Assembly (NCBI GenBank): GCA_018663565.1
Contig: JABJQE010000147.1
Span: 1 to 14,480, forward strand
Reading direction: 5' to 3'
Source of the DNA: Phycisphaerae bacterium
GTDB lineage: Bacteria; Planctomycetota; Phycisphaerae; Phycisphaerales; SM1A02
Length of the DNA stretch: 14,480 bases
Under the pieces are notes generated by a model. The model was not told the DNA's origin. It did not search any database and was given only the letters and a program-made list of their open reading frames with translations. A program made the translations under genes and the position numbers. Positions 1 to 8,239 of this stretch are shown in pieces (the first letter of the stretch is position 1; each line of letters opens with the position of its first letter).

Positions 1-1
1 A

Positions 2-151
2 TACCAATCCGCCACCCGCGACGCCAAGACATTCACCGCCACTCTCACACCCGGCGACAATATCATTTTGTGCAAGGTCCTTAACGGCACAAACGACTTC
101 GGTCTCTACCTGCGAGTCATGGACGATCAGGTCAAGCCGTCAACCCAGTGA
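2..151 (+). CDS. 3' end of an unknown protein (partial)
   Basis: An open frame enters from the left edge and ends at TGA 149-151, giving the last 49 residues of a protein that begins outside the window. The visible part contains L-T-P-G-D-N-I-I-L-C-K-V followed by G-L-Y-L-R-V-M-D-D. This pattern of a proline-glycine turn, a hydrophobic strand, then G-x-Y-x-R-V resembles the last strands of small beta-sandwich modules at the ends of secreted planctomycete enzymes (inference; no family is certain). The gene converges on the oxidoreductase at 212-1327, leaving about 60 bases between the stops. The substrate or reaction cannot be told from this piece. Confidence 0.7.
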   Translation, partial: YQSATRDAKTFTATLTPGDNIILCKVLNGTNDFGLYLRVMDDQVKPSTQ

Positions 152-211
152 CATTACCTGCCCCGGACCGTTGATCGTGTGTAACACGTTGAGGCATTCC
201 CCACGCGGCAT

Positions 212-1327
212 CTACGCCCGGTCTGAAATCACGCCCGCAATAAACCGAACGCCCCGAGCCCCCGCATGAACGTCTGGATAATCAAACTCGTCGCCATCAT
301 CGCGCCCGGCATGAATCGCAGCGGCAATGCTCTTGTAAAGAGCAGCAAAGGCTTCGATGAAACCTTCTGGATGTCCGCCGGGCAAACGTGAACCTGCAGC
401 AGCACATAACCCAGCATCCCCGAGCCGGTGCACACTGTCCGGGCCATCAAGTGATGTCTGCAGTAAAGCATTCGGCGACTCTTGCGCCCACTCAAGCCCC
501 CCCGTTTCGCCCCATACACGCAGGCGCAAACCATTTCTGCACCCTGGGCACACCTGCGAAATCGCCAAGACACCTGTTGCCCCATTCTCAAACCGAAGCA
601 ATGCCGACACATCATCATCAAGCACACGCCCAGGCACAAGCGTTGCGACATCAGCGTTCACACTGCTCAGCTCAAGACCTGTCACATAGGTCATGATGTT
701 TTCGGCATGCGATCCAATATCGCCGATCGCTCCAGCGCCGGCCTTGGTTGGATCGCTCCGCCACGCGGCTTGCTTCTGCCCGGTCTGTTCAAGTGGCGTC
801 GCGATCCAGCCCTGTAAATACTCAACCATCACCTTTCGCACAGGCCCGATTTCACCAGAACGCACCATGCCCCGCATTTGCTTGACCATTGGATACCCGG
901 TGTAGTTATATGTCACAGCAAACACGCAGCCGCTTGCCTGCTGCGCAGCAACGAGCGCATTGGACTCATCGAGCGTACACACCATCGGCTTATCGCACAC
1001 CACATGGAATCCCGCTTCAAGCGCCGCCTTGGCAACCGGGAAATGCACATGATTGGGCGTCACGATCACAACAACTTCCATCCGCTCATCCGCTGGGCGA
1101 GCCGCTTCACACGTGAGCATGTCCTGCCACGTTGCGTAGCACCGATCTTCATCGAGACCAAGACTCAGTCCACTGGCCACTGATCGCTCCGGTGTTGACG
1201 AAAGTGCACCTGCTACCAGCGTCATGCTTTCGTCAAGGCGCGATGCCACCCGGTGGACACTGCCAATAAAGGCATCCACGCCGCCCCCCACCATGCCCAT
1301 TCGAATTGCCCGAGTTACATCGCCCAT
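212..1327 (-). CDS. Gfo/Idh/MocA family NAD(P)-dependent oxidoreductase
   Basis: This is a predicted cytoplasmic dehydrogenase of 371 residues, a usual length for the family, acting on a sugar, inositol or related polyol. Numbering from the upstream ATG at 1345, the Rossmann motif G-G-G-V-D-A-F-I-G lies at 20-28, T-P-N-H-V-H at 96-101, the C-D-K-P motif with the family's catalytic lysine at 117-120, and G-D-I-G-S-H with a conserved histidine at 208-213. G-G-H-P-E-G at 323-328 and a late D-Y-P-D-V-H-A-G also fit. I chose the ATG at 1327 because AAGGAG (1342-1337) sits 9 bases upstream of it. The ATG at 1333 is only 3 bases away, and starting at 1345 would put the ribosome site inside the gene. 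The substrate is not predictable, and no sugar-uptake genes adjoin it. Confidence 0.92.
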   Translation of the reverse strand: MGDVTRAIRMGMVGGGVDAFIGSVHRVASRLDESMTLVAGALSSTPERSVASGLSLGLDEDRCYATWQDMLTCEAARPADERMEVVVIVTPNHVHFPVAKAALEAGFHVVCDKPMVCTLDESNALVAAQQASGCVFAVTYNYTGYPMVKQMRGMVRSGEIGPVRKVMVEYLQGWIATPLEQTGQKQAAWRSDPTKAGAGAIGDIGSHAENIMTYVTGLELSSVNADVATLVPGRVLDDDVSALLRFENGATGVLAISQVCPGCRNGLRLRVWGETGGLEWAQESPNALLQTSLDGPDSVHRLGDAGLCAAAGSRLPGGHPEGFIEAFAALYKSIAAAIHAGRDDGDEFDYPDVHAGARGVRFIAGVISDRA

Positions 1328-1408
1328 TGCCATCGTCTCCTTCATGAGCCATGGTACTTGCCCACGTCCAACACGCGAACACTCGAAACAAAGAGAACCT
1401 CATCGCCC

Positions 1409-1453
1409 TTCGTGTTGACGAATCGAGGCCGCAACAACGCTTCGTCGTATACT
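1409..1453 (+). promoter_or_regulatory. candidate control region of the efflux operon
   Basis: This lies in the 180-base spacer between the divergent oxidoreductase and efflux genes. TATACT at 1448-1453 resembles a -10 element about 70 bases before the adaptor's start, but there is no good -35 at normal spacing; TTGACG at 1415-1420 is 27 bases away. TTCGT-gttg-ACGAA at 1409-1422 is an inverted repeat, and TTCGT recurs at 1441-1445 next to the -10. Weak -35 promoters with an overlapping repeat often need an activator, so a metal-responsive regulator could act here (inference). No regulator gene is present in the window. Confidence 0.3.
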
Positions 1454-1525
1454 CGGGCCAGACGCATTTCAGAATCCAACCCCAATTGAAGATCACGCCG
1501 GCGACGTTGTCGCTGGAGGTAGCCA

Positions 1526-2971
1526 ATGAACACCATGACACGACCAACTTCACTGCTTACCGCCACCCTTCTGACATCGTCGCTCTTAACGGCGTGCAAG
1601 GACAACACACCCACGAACGAAATGCGGTCCCACGCAGCAGAATCGTCAGCCTTGCCTTCCAACCGCATCGCGATTCCCCAAGCCGTACTCAGTAATCTCG
1701 GAATCACATTCGCCCCCACTGAGCGGCGCCAAATTGAGCAGACGCTGCGAGCTCCGGGCCGATTTGAGTATCTCCCCACCGCAAGCCGGCAATACCGCAC
1801 GATGCTTCCTGGACGCGTTGAACTTCTTGTAGATCAATTTGATCGCGTTGATGTGGGCACGCCGCTCTATCGACTGGACTCGCCGCAGTGGCGCACTATT
1901 CAACAAGCAATTGCCAACTCGGAATCGACAGTGTCGCAGTTGCAAACAAAACTAGATACTTTTGATCCCCTTCTCAAGGCGCACGAACGCCACGAGCAAA
2001 GCCTTGGCGAGAGCATCTTGGTCTGGAATGCCCGCGCTGACAAACTCAATACTCTTAGCGAGGCCGGTGGCGGTCGAATGAGCGAATACACAGCAGCCCG
2101 CTCGGCGCTGGCCACTGCGCATGCGGAACTCGCGAGTGTTCAAAAACAAACCGCCGAACTCAATGCCTCGCATGCTCAAACAATTGCTGCCATCGATGCT
2201 GCAAAGATAGCTCTCGATCTGTCGGTGGATTCTGCTGCTTCGCTGCTTGGCATTGAACGGGCAACACTCCTAACGCCATCTACACCGGACAATAGCAAAG
2301 CCCCACTCTGGCGCACTATTACCTCAATTGAGATCAAAGCCCTCGAACCTGGTGTCGTTGAATCCATCGGACTCACCAATGGTGCCTGGGCCGATGAACG
2401 GGCCAATGTCGTCACGGTCGTGCAGCCCGACAAACTTCGTTTTCATGCCTCCGGCCTCCAAAGTGATCTTGGTGTGCTTAAAGATGGACTGGCCGTGACC
2501 ATCGTGCCGCCAACCCCAACCGCAGCCGGCACCGCAGTTCCAATGCATCTGGGCATGCAAGGCACGCTCTCTCTTGGACTCGGCGGTAACTCAAATGAAC
2601 GCACCGTTGACTTGTATGTCACCCCAGAACATGTGGCCACCTGGGCGAGGCCTGGGGTAACAGCCCAGCTCGAAATTGTCACGGACGCCACAGCAACGCC
2701 TGAACTGTCCATCCCACTTGCCGCAGTGCAGCAAGATGGCCTGACGCCCATCATCTTTCGTCGTGCCCCCGACAATCCAAACCAAGCAATTCGAATGGAG
2801 GCCGATCTCGGAATCGATGATGGACGATGGGTGACGATCCTTAGTGGCTTGCGAGACGGCGATGAAGTCATTCTTGATGGTGGATTCCAACTCATGCTCG
2901 CTACAAGTGGAACCATTGAACAAGGTGGACACTTTCACTCGGACGGAACGTTTCATGACGCAGAGCACTAA
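1526..2971 (+). CDS. RND efflux periplasmic adaptor (membrane fusion) lipoprotein, CusB/CzcB-like
   Basis: This 481-residue adaptor is predicted to link the inner-membrane pump encoded next to it with an outer-membrane channel. GGAGGT (1515-1520) lies 5 bases before the ATG. The N-terminus is a lipoprotein signal with lipobox L-T-A-C, so Cys24 should be lipidated. Residues about 85-120 and 270-300 form the two lipoyl halves (M-L-P-G-R-V and A-L-E-P-G-V-V-E). They flank an Ala/Gln-rich helical hairpin at about 120-230, and beta-barrel and membrane-proximal domains follow to about 460. The C-terminal tail holds four histidines at 469, 471, 477 and 481 among acidic residues, a likely metal-binding extension that favours a heavy-metal substrate (inference). 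It is first in an operon and is separated by 3 bases from the pump gene. The family is clear; the substrate is not. Confidence 0.9.
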   Translation: MNTMTRPTSLLTATLLTSSLLTACKDNTPTNEMRSHAAESSALPSNRIAIPQAVLSNLGITFAPTERRQIEQTLRAPGRFEYLPTASRQYRTMLPGRVELLVDQFDRVDVGTPLYRLDSPQWRTIQQAIANSESTVSQLQTKLDTFDPLLKAHERHEQSLGESILVWNARADKLNTLSEAGGGRMSEYTAARSALATAHAELASVQKQTAELNASHAQTIAAIDAAKIALDLSVDSAASLLGIERATLLTPSTPDNSKAPLWRTITSIEIKALEPGVVESIGLTNGAWADERANVVTVVQPDKLRFHASGLQSDLGVLKDGLAVTIVPPTPTAAGTAVPMHLGMQGTLSLGLGGNSNERTVDLYVTPEHVATWARPGVTAQLEIVTDATATPELSIPLAAVQQDGLTPIIFRRAPDNPNQAIRMEADLGIDDGRWVTILSGLRDGDEVILDGGFQLMLATSGTIEQGGHFHSDGTFHDAEH

Positions 2972-2974
2972 TCA

Positions 2975-5900
2975 ATGTTGAAGTCGCTCATCTCGTTTTC
3001 AGTTCGATACGCATCACTTGTCGTGATTGCCGCCATATTGGTCTCGGGCTACGCCGCATGGCGCCTGCCCAGGATGAGTGTCGACGTTTTTCCTGAACTC
3101 AACGCTCCCACTGTTGTAATCATGGCCGAAGCAGGCGGACTTGCCGCCGATGAAGTTGAACAGTACGTCACCTTTCCAATCGAGACGACCGTCAATGGCA
3201 TGACGGGCGTTCGACGTGTGCGAAGTGCCAGCGCCATCGGACTCTCCATTGTGTGGGTCGACCTCGACTGGGGCGCCGACCTGTATGACTCGCGTCAACT
3301 GGTCTCAGAACGCATGGCCAATATCAGATCCAGTCTGCCGCCTGGCGTCGAGCCTTTCATCACGCCTATCACATCGATTGCAGGCGAAATCATGCTCATT
3401 TCGCTCTCGTCACCTACAGGGCAAGTTTCTCCGCTTGAGCTTCGGTCATTTGCCGAATTTGATCTTCGCAACAAAGTTCTCGCTATCCCCGGCGTTGCCC
3501 AGGCCGTCGCCATTGGCGGCGAATTGCCCGAGTATCAAGTGAATGTCGACCAGCAGCGGCTCCGACTCTATGGCCTGACCATCTCAGATGTGGTGAAAGC
3601 CGCAGGCGGCGCTCACAGCACCGCAAGCGCCGGATACCTACCCAACGTCAGCAGTTTTGAGATTCCAATTCGGCAGCAGAGCCGGGTCACCAAAGCCGCT
3701 GACATCGCTGAGACCATCATCAAATACGACAACGGCGTAGCTGTGACGATCGGACAAGTGGCAGATGTCCAGATTGGCCCTGCCCTCAAACGTGGCTCAG
3801 CTTCGCAGCAAGGCCAGCCGGCCGTTGTTGTTTCGATCCAAAAGTCACCGGGCACCAACACACTGGCCTTGACCGATCAAATCGATGCCCTATTCACACA
3901 ACTTGAACCCACGCTTCCAGAGGGAATGGTGCTCAACCGCGACGTATTCCGGCAATCACACTTCATCGACCGCGCGGTTGGCAATGTGACCACCGTATTG
4001 TTCGAGGCGGTGCTCATTGTGGCTGTCGTGCTCATGCTATTCCTCATGAACATCCGAACCACGATCATCACGCTCACCGCCCTGCCTGTATCACTTGCGG
4101 TAGGCCTACTGATGATGGATGCCTTGGGCATGGGGCTCAATGTAATGGCACTTGGTGGACTGACGGTGGCCGTCGGCGTACTCGTCGACGATGCCATCAT
4201 CGATGTGGAGAATGTCTTCAGGAGGCTCAAACAGAACAACGCCCTGGAAGAATCGAGCCGCAGGTCACTGTCCACCGTGATCTTCGATGCAAGCAACGAG
4301 ATTCGGCCGGCGATGGTGTTTGCCACCGTGATTATCGTGATGGTGTTTGTCCCACTGCTCTTTATGGATGGACTTGAGGGACGGTTCTTTCAACCCCTTG
4401 CGCTGACGTACATGATCTCAATTCTGGCTTCTCTTGTTGTCGCTCTGACACTGACACCTGCGCTGTGCAAACTATTCCTCGGCGGAAAGCTCGGCGGCCA
4501 ACATCGCGGCGACTCATGGCTCGTACAAATGATCAAGCGTTGGTATGAGCCATCACTCCGGTGGGCACTTGGTATTCGATTGTGGGTACTTGGCTTCGCT
4601 GGACTTGCAACCGCAGCAGCGATCCTGCTTGCGAGCACATTTGGCACCTCGTTCCTGCCATCCTTCAACGAAGGGACCTTCACGGTATTCCTACTCGCCC
4701 CGCCCGGAACATCGCTGGTTGAAAGCGATCGACTTGCCACGCAGGTCGAGCGACGTATTTCAAAAATTGATGGCGTGCGTTCAGTCGCGAGAAGAACCGG
4801 CCGCGCTGAACGTGACGAACACGCTGAACCTGTGAGCAACTCTGAGATCGATGTTTCGCTGAGCGCAACAGGTGACCAACCAACAGTCCGCAAAGAAATC
4901 GATGCCATTCTTGCAGCCATTCCTGGCATGACCACCATGGTCGGGCAGCCCATTGAGCATCGACTGAGCCACTTACTCTCCGGCACGCCAGCTGCCATCG
5001 CCATCAATATCTACGGAGAAGACCTCACAGGCTTGCGAAAGATCGCCAAGGAAATCGAGCGTGAACTCGAGACGCTTCCAGGAGCGAGGGAAGTCAACGC
5101 AAACCGGGAAGTAATGATTACCTCGCTTCCAATTCGATATCGCCATGCCGAGCTCGCCGCCTTTGGGCTAACGCCTGCGGGCGCGGCCGAGCAAGTGCGG
5201 GAGGCGATGTACGGCGAAGTCGTCGACACGATCAATCAAGGCATTCGCCAATACGATCTCGTCGTGCGGCTTGATCCAAGCCAACGCGAGACTATTGAAC
5301 AAGTCCGCAACCTCTTGCTCCGTGGACAAGGCGGAGCCACCGTACGACTGCGAGACGTTGCAAGCATTGGCCCTGAGCGATCTAGCAACTTGATCACCCG
5401 AGAGAATGCGCAGCGGAAGGCAGTCGTATCGCTCAATGTGGCCGACGGATCAAACCTCGGCGACTTGATTGAACAGGTGCAAGCACGCGTCGACCCAATT
5501 GTGCAGCGAGCAGGTTACACCGTGAAATACGGCGGACAATTCGAAGCGCAGCAGTCGGCCACAAAATCCATTTTGGTAACCGGTCTTGTTGTGGCCGTGA
5601 TCATGCTCATGCTGCTGCAAATTTCCACCGGTTCATTGCGGGCTGCCCTACTGGTCATGCTGAATATGCCGCTGGCCCTTATCGGCGGAATTGCAGCGAT
5701 CTATCTGACCGAAGGTGGCGGCGTGTGGTCAAACACACTGGCCCTCTTTGGCATGGGAACGTACGTCGCCCCGGTCATTTCGATTGCAAGCATGGTTGGG
5801 TTTATCACGCTGTTTGGAATCTCAATCCGAAACGGCATCTTGCTGGTCAATCACTACAACCACATCATCGAGCACGAGCGTGCCACGCTCAATGATGCAA

Positions 5901-6160
5901 TTATTCAAGGGTCGATGGAACGACTGGTTCCAATCCTGATGACAGCAATCTCGGCAGCGCTTGGCTTGCTTCCACTTGCGATTGCTGTAGGAAAGCCCGG
6001 TAGCGAACTGCTTGCCCCGCTGGCCATCGTCACACTCGGTGGCTTGCTAACGTCTACTGTCCTGAATCTCATCGTCGTCCCCGCTGGCTATTCGCTAGTG
6101 TTTGGCGGCAGCACTGCATGCACATCACCACCGACCAAAGGAACTCCCTCCAATGTTTGA
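2975..6160 (+). CDS. RND efflux pump, inner-membrane permease (CusA/CzcA-type)
   Basis: This 1061-residue proton-driven exporter has full family length. Its ATG lies 3 bases after the adaptor's stop with no strong ribosome site of its own, suggesting coupled translation. TM1 is at about 12-30, followed by a large periplasmic loop. TM2-6 lie at about 336-500, TM7 at about 535-555, a second periplasmic loop follows, and TM8-12 lie at about 866-1045. The TM4 proton-relay motif V-D-D-A-I-I-D-V-E-N is at 404-413. T-G-R-A-E-R-D-E-H-A-E at 608-618, before S-E-I-D-V, matches a subgroup often called heavy-metal efflux. The first aspartate of the classical metal-exporter signature (D-F-G in CzcA) is replaced by A-V-G, so drug or organic substrates remain possible. 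The pump should work with the adaptor at 1526-2971. Confidence 0.93.
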   Translation: MLKSLISFSVRYASLVVIAAILVSGYAAWRLPRMSVDVFPELNAPTVVIMAEAGGLAADEVEQYVTFPIETTVNGMTGVRRVRSASAIGLSIVWVDLDWGADLYDSRQLVSERMANIRSSLPPGVEPFITPITSIAGEIMLISLSSPTGQVSPLELRSFAEFDLRNKVLAIPGVAQAVAIGGELPEYQVNVDQQRLRLYGLTISDVVKAAGGAHSTASAGYLPNVSSFEIPIRQQSRVTKAADIAETIIKYDNGVAVTIGQVADVQIGPALKRGSASQQGQPAVVVSIQKSPGTNTLALTDQIDALFTQLEPTLPEGMVLNRDVFRQSHFIDRAVGNVTTVLFEAVLIVAVVLMLFLMNIRTTIITLTALPVSLAVGLLMMDALGMGLNVMALGGLTVAVGVLVDDAIIDVENVFRRLKQNNALEESSRRSLSTVIFDASNEIRPAMVFATVIIVMVFVPLLFMDGLEGRFFQPLALTYMISILASLVVALTLTPALCKLFLGGKLGGQHRGDSWLVQMIKRWYEPSLRWALGIRLWVLGFAGLATAAAILLASTFGTSFLPSFNEGTFTVFLLAPPGTSLVESDRLATQVERRISKIDGVRSVARRTGRAERDEHAEPVSNSEIDVSLSATGDQPTVRKEIDAILAAIPGMTTMVGQPIEHRLSHLLSGTPAAIAINIYGEDLTGLRKIAKEIERELETLPGAREVNANREVMITSLPIRYRHAELAAFGLTPAGAAEQVREAMYGEVVDTINQGIRQYDLVVRLDPSQRETIEQVRNLLLRGQGGATVRLRDVASIGPERSSNLITRENAQRKAVVSLNVADGSNLGDLIEQVQARVDPIVQRAGYTVKYGGQFEAQQSATKSILVTGLVVAVIMLMLLQISTGSLRAALLVMLNMPLALIGGIAAIYLTEGGGVWSNTLALFGMGTYVAPVISIASMVGFITLFGISIRNGILLVNHYNHIIEHERATLNDAIIQGSMERLVPILMTAISAALGLLPLAIAVGKPGSELLAPLAIVTLGGLLTSTVLNLIVVPAGYSLVFGGSTACTSPPTKGTPSNV

Positions 6161-6674
6161 CCCCTCACGTCTCATCGCCATCGCTGGAGTTGCGTGCTGC
6201 CTGAGCCTCGCTGCATGCAACACCGATACCGATGAAGCCACGCCGCCAACGCCATCTGGTCCAAGCTACGTTGGATATGACCAAGGCGATGCAAGCAACA
6301 CCGATCAGTCCAACGCTGGGCCACTTCCAGACTCCAACGCGCAGGCGGACCCACATCCAGGCGAACGTCATTCGCTGGGAACAGTCACCGTTGCAGGGGG
6401 CACCTTTGCCGTGTCCATGACCGGCGAGATCACTCCAAGCACCGAACTGCACTTCGACATCACCCAGACATTCGGGCCACCCATCAACACACTGCGGCTC
6501 TGGATAGGCGACAAATCTGCCACCGGCTCGCTCAAATCGAAAAGCACCTCCGATGACGGTCACTTCCATGCCCACGTCGAAGCCCCCATTACGCTTTCGA
6601 TGGACTCTGCGTTGTGGATCGAAGCCAATACTTCCTCGGGAGACCGCGAGGCGGCAACAATTAAGCTGCAGTAG
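6153..6674 (+). CDS. small histidine-containing lipoprotein of the efflux operon
   Basis: This is a 173-residue lipoprotein of unknown function. Its ATG at 6153 overlaps the pump's stop by 8 bases, and an AAAGG-type ribosome site lies about 11 bases upstream. An ATG at 6102 in the same frame would add 17 non-signal residues and is less likely. The signal peptide ends in lipobox L-A-A-C, making Cys22 the lipidated residue. A low-complexity Asp/Asn/Pro linker (about 23-70) precedes a beta-rich domain. Histidines occur at 68, 73, 100, 137, 139 and 141; D-G-H-F-H-A-H-V-E-A-P (135-145) and A-L-W-I-E (153-157) stand out. The overlap with the pump gene and the histidines suggest a periplasmic metal-binding helper (inference). 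It is far too short to be the missing outer-membrane channel. Confidence 0.85.
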   Translation: MFDPSRLIAIAGVACCLSLAACNTDTDEATPPTPSGPSYVGYDQGDASNTDQSNAGPLPDSNAQADPHPGERHSLGTVTVAGGTFAVSMTGEITPSTELHFDITQTFGPPINTLRLWIGDKSATGSLKSKSTSDDGHFHAHVEAPITLSMDSALWIEANTSSGDREAATIKLQ

Positions 6675-6750
6675 CCACCCCGGCACCAACCGAGTCGACT
6701 GAGAAGGCAATGCTGGACAAAGGCACTCCTCAATCCTGTACACCCACCCA

Positions 6751-6799
6751 ATTGGCCCCAAAATCAGCGATTCTGACTTCGATTTGAGGGTTGGCCAAT
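6751..6799. repeat. inverted repeat after the efflux operon, possible terminator
   Basis: ATTGGCC at 6751-6757 and GGCCAAT at 6793-6799 are perfect complements. A second pair, AAATC (6761-6765) and GATTT (6781-6785), nests inside, so the RNA could fold into an interrupted hairpin about 75 bases after the lipoprotein's stop. No T-tract follows on the + strand, so it is not a standard intrinsic terminator. A two-armed operator is another possibility. Confidence 0.35.
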
Positions 6800-6890
6800 G
6801 CTTGGATTCCGCAGTGGGATTATGATCCGAATTCTGGACACCCAGCAACTCTTCCAATCAACTCACAACCCTCAATCGCCGATACGCAAG

Positions 6891-6899
6891 TGTTATGAT
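6891..6899 (+). promoter_or_regulatory. extended -10 promoter of the nucleotide-sugar operon
   Basis: TGT followed by TATGAT (6894-6899) matches the extended -10 form TGn-TATAAT with one mismatch in the hexamer. No clear -35 lies 16-18 bases upstream, which is normal for extended -10 promoters. Transcription would begin near 6906 and leave a leader of about 60 bases before the ATG at 6968. The assignment is by eye only. Confidence 0.45.
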
Positions 6900-6967
6900 G
6901 ACTCCCCCGCCGGTGCGATCCCTGGCGATTTTCGTAACCACTTGCCACCACTTGGATTATCTAAATC

Positions 6968-8236
6968 ATGTTCGAATATGAGGCGTGCATCATCGGAACC
7001 GGGCGCGTTGGTTTGCCCTTGGGACTGTCCCTTATTGACGTCGGCGTGAAGGCTACAGGCGTCGATGTGGACCCAAATATCATTTCGGCCGTCAAAGAAG
7101 GACGCATGCCCTTTCATGAGCCTGGATACGACGATCTGATCGCGAGCGGCAAATTCGTCGTACACGCAACGCCCGATGTCGTCTCCAAGAGTGCTGTCAT
7201 CATCATGACCGTCGGCACCCCGCTGCACAATCACATTGAAACAGATCTCTCACAGATCCAGCGGGTGCTTGAGAGCATCAAGGACCACATTCGCAAGGAT
7301 CAACTCATCATCCTGCGAAGCACCGTCGCGCCCGGCACAACCGCCTATGTGCACAAATGGCTCGAGCGGAACACCCCATTCACGGTTGGTGAGGACATTC
7401 TGCTCTCATTCTGCCCAGAACGCATCGCAGAGGGCGTCGCCTACGAAGAACTTCGCACTCTTCCACAAATTGTGGGTGGCGAAGACGACGCAAGCAGAGA
7501 CATGGCAGCCGAACTCTTCGGCCGACTCGCCCCTGAAGTCATGAAGACCAACTTCATCACCGCAGAACTCGTAAAGCTCTTCTGTAATATCTCCCGCTAT
7601 GTGCACTTTGCGATGGCAAACCAGTTTGCCCTCGTCGCCGATAATTTCGGCGCCAATATTTATGAAACTCGCCGATTGGCCAACCACAACTACCCCCGAG
7701 CTTCACTGGCCATGCCCGGCTTCACCGCTGGCACATGCCTGCGTAAAGACTTCGGCATGATCAATGAGTGGAGCGCATACCCGGACATGATGCTCTCTGC
7801 GTGGAAGATGAATGAGTACACGCCGGCAATGCTCGTCGATCATCTGATGAAACGAACGACCATTCATGACTGCCGCGTCGCAGTACTTGGATTCAGTTTC
7901 AAGGCCAACACTGACGACATCCGCGATAGCCTTGTACCCAAACTCCATCGCTACATTGAGCGTCAACTTCCTACCGAAATACGAATCAGCGACCACAATC
8001 TTCCCGCACAAATCAACGAACCATCCGCGCACAAGCCACTCAAGAACTGGCCTATCGCAGACGCGCTCGAAGATGTTGACTGTGTATTCGTAGCAACAAA
8101 TCACACCGGGTATGGCGACGTACTCAAAGAGCTCGGCCGCACGCGGCCTGAAGCATGGGTTGCCGACATTTGGAATGTCGGCGGGATCGAGCAGATTATC
8201 TATCAGGCCGGCGACCTTGTTGCCGTGGAGGTTTAG
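6968..8236 (+). CDS. nucleotide-sugar 6-dehydrogenase (UDP-GlcNAc/ManNAc or UDP-glucose dehydrogenase family)
   Basis: This 422-residue cytoplasmic enzyme of the UDP-glucose/GDP-mannose dehydrogenase family is predicted to oxidise C6 of a nucleotide sugar to a uronic acid with two NAD+. The NAD motif G-T-G-R-V-G-L-P-L-G is at 10-19. R-S-T-V-A-P-G-T-T (117-125) and C-P-E-R-I-A-E-G (149-156) lead into P-Q-I-V-G-G, the form seen in WecC/WbpA-like members. The central A-E-L-V-K-L-F-C-N (199-207) carries the conserved Lys203 and Asn207. The catalytic cysteine is Cys257 in G-T-C-L-R-K-D (255-261), and the C-terminal G-F-S-F-K-A-N-T-D-D-I-R-D-S lies at 308-321. All three domains are present. The ATG sits just before the first Rossmann strand; its ribosome site is weak. 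It is first in a three-gene operon. The exact sugar is not determined. Confidence 0.9.
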   Translation: MFEYEACIIGTGRVGLPLGLSLIDVGVKATGVDVDPNIISAVKEGRMPFHEPGYDDLIASGKFVVHATPDVVSKSAVIIMTVGTPLHNHIETDLSQIQRVLESIKDHIRKDQLIILRSTVAPGTTAYVHKWLERNTPFTVGEDILLSFCPERIAEGVAYEELRTLPQIVGGEDDASRDMAAELFGRLAPEVMKTNFITAELVKLFCNISRYVHFAMANQFALVADNFGANIYETRRLANHNYPRASLAMPGFTAGTCLRKDFGMINEWSAYPDMMLSAWKMNEYTPAMLVDHLMKRTTIHDCRVAVLGFSFKANTDDIRDSLVPKLHRYIERQLPTEIRISDHNLPAQINEPSAHKPLKNWPIADALEDVDCVFVATNHTGYGDVLKELGRTRPEAWVADIWNVGGIEQIIYQAGDLVAVEV

Positions 8237-8239
8237 ACC

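Noticed and set aside
176..188. Small hairpin CGTGT-gta-ACACG between convergent genes
   Set aside because: A 5-bp stem with no T-tract is too weak to call a terminator.
229..1183. Several frames of 70-140 codons overlapping the oxidoreductase
   Set aside because: They are shadows of the Gfo/Idh/MocA gene, which alone shows conserved motifs and a ribosome site.
4390..5007. A 205-codon minus-strand frame
   Set aside because: It is antisense to the RND pump and Ser/Arg-rich in the way typical of frames opposite a real gene.
6165..6857. A 230-codon minus-strand frame
   Set aside because: It opposes the overlapping lipoprotein gene, which has a lipobox and operon overlap; this frame has neither signal nor domain.
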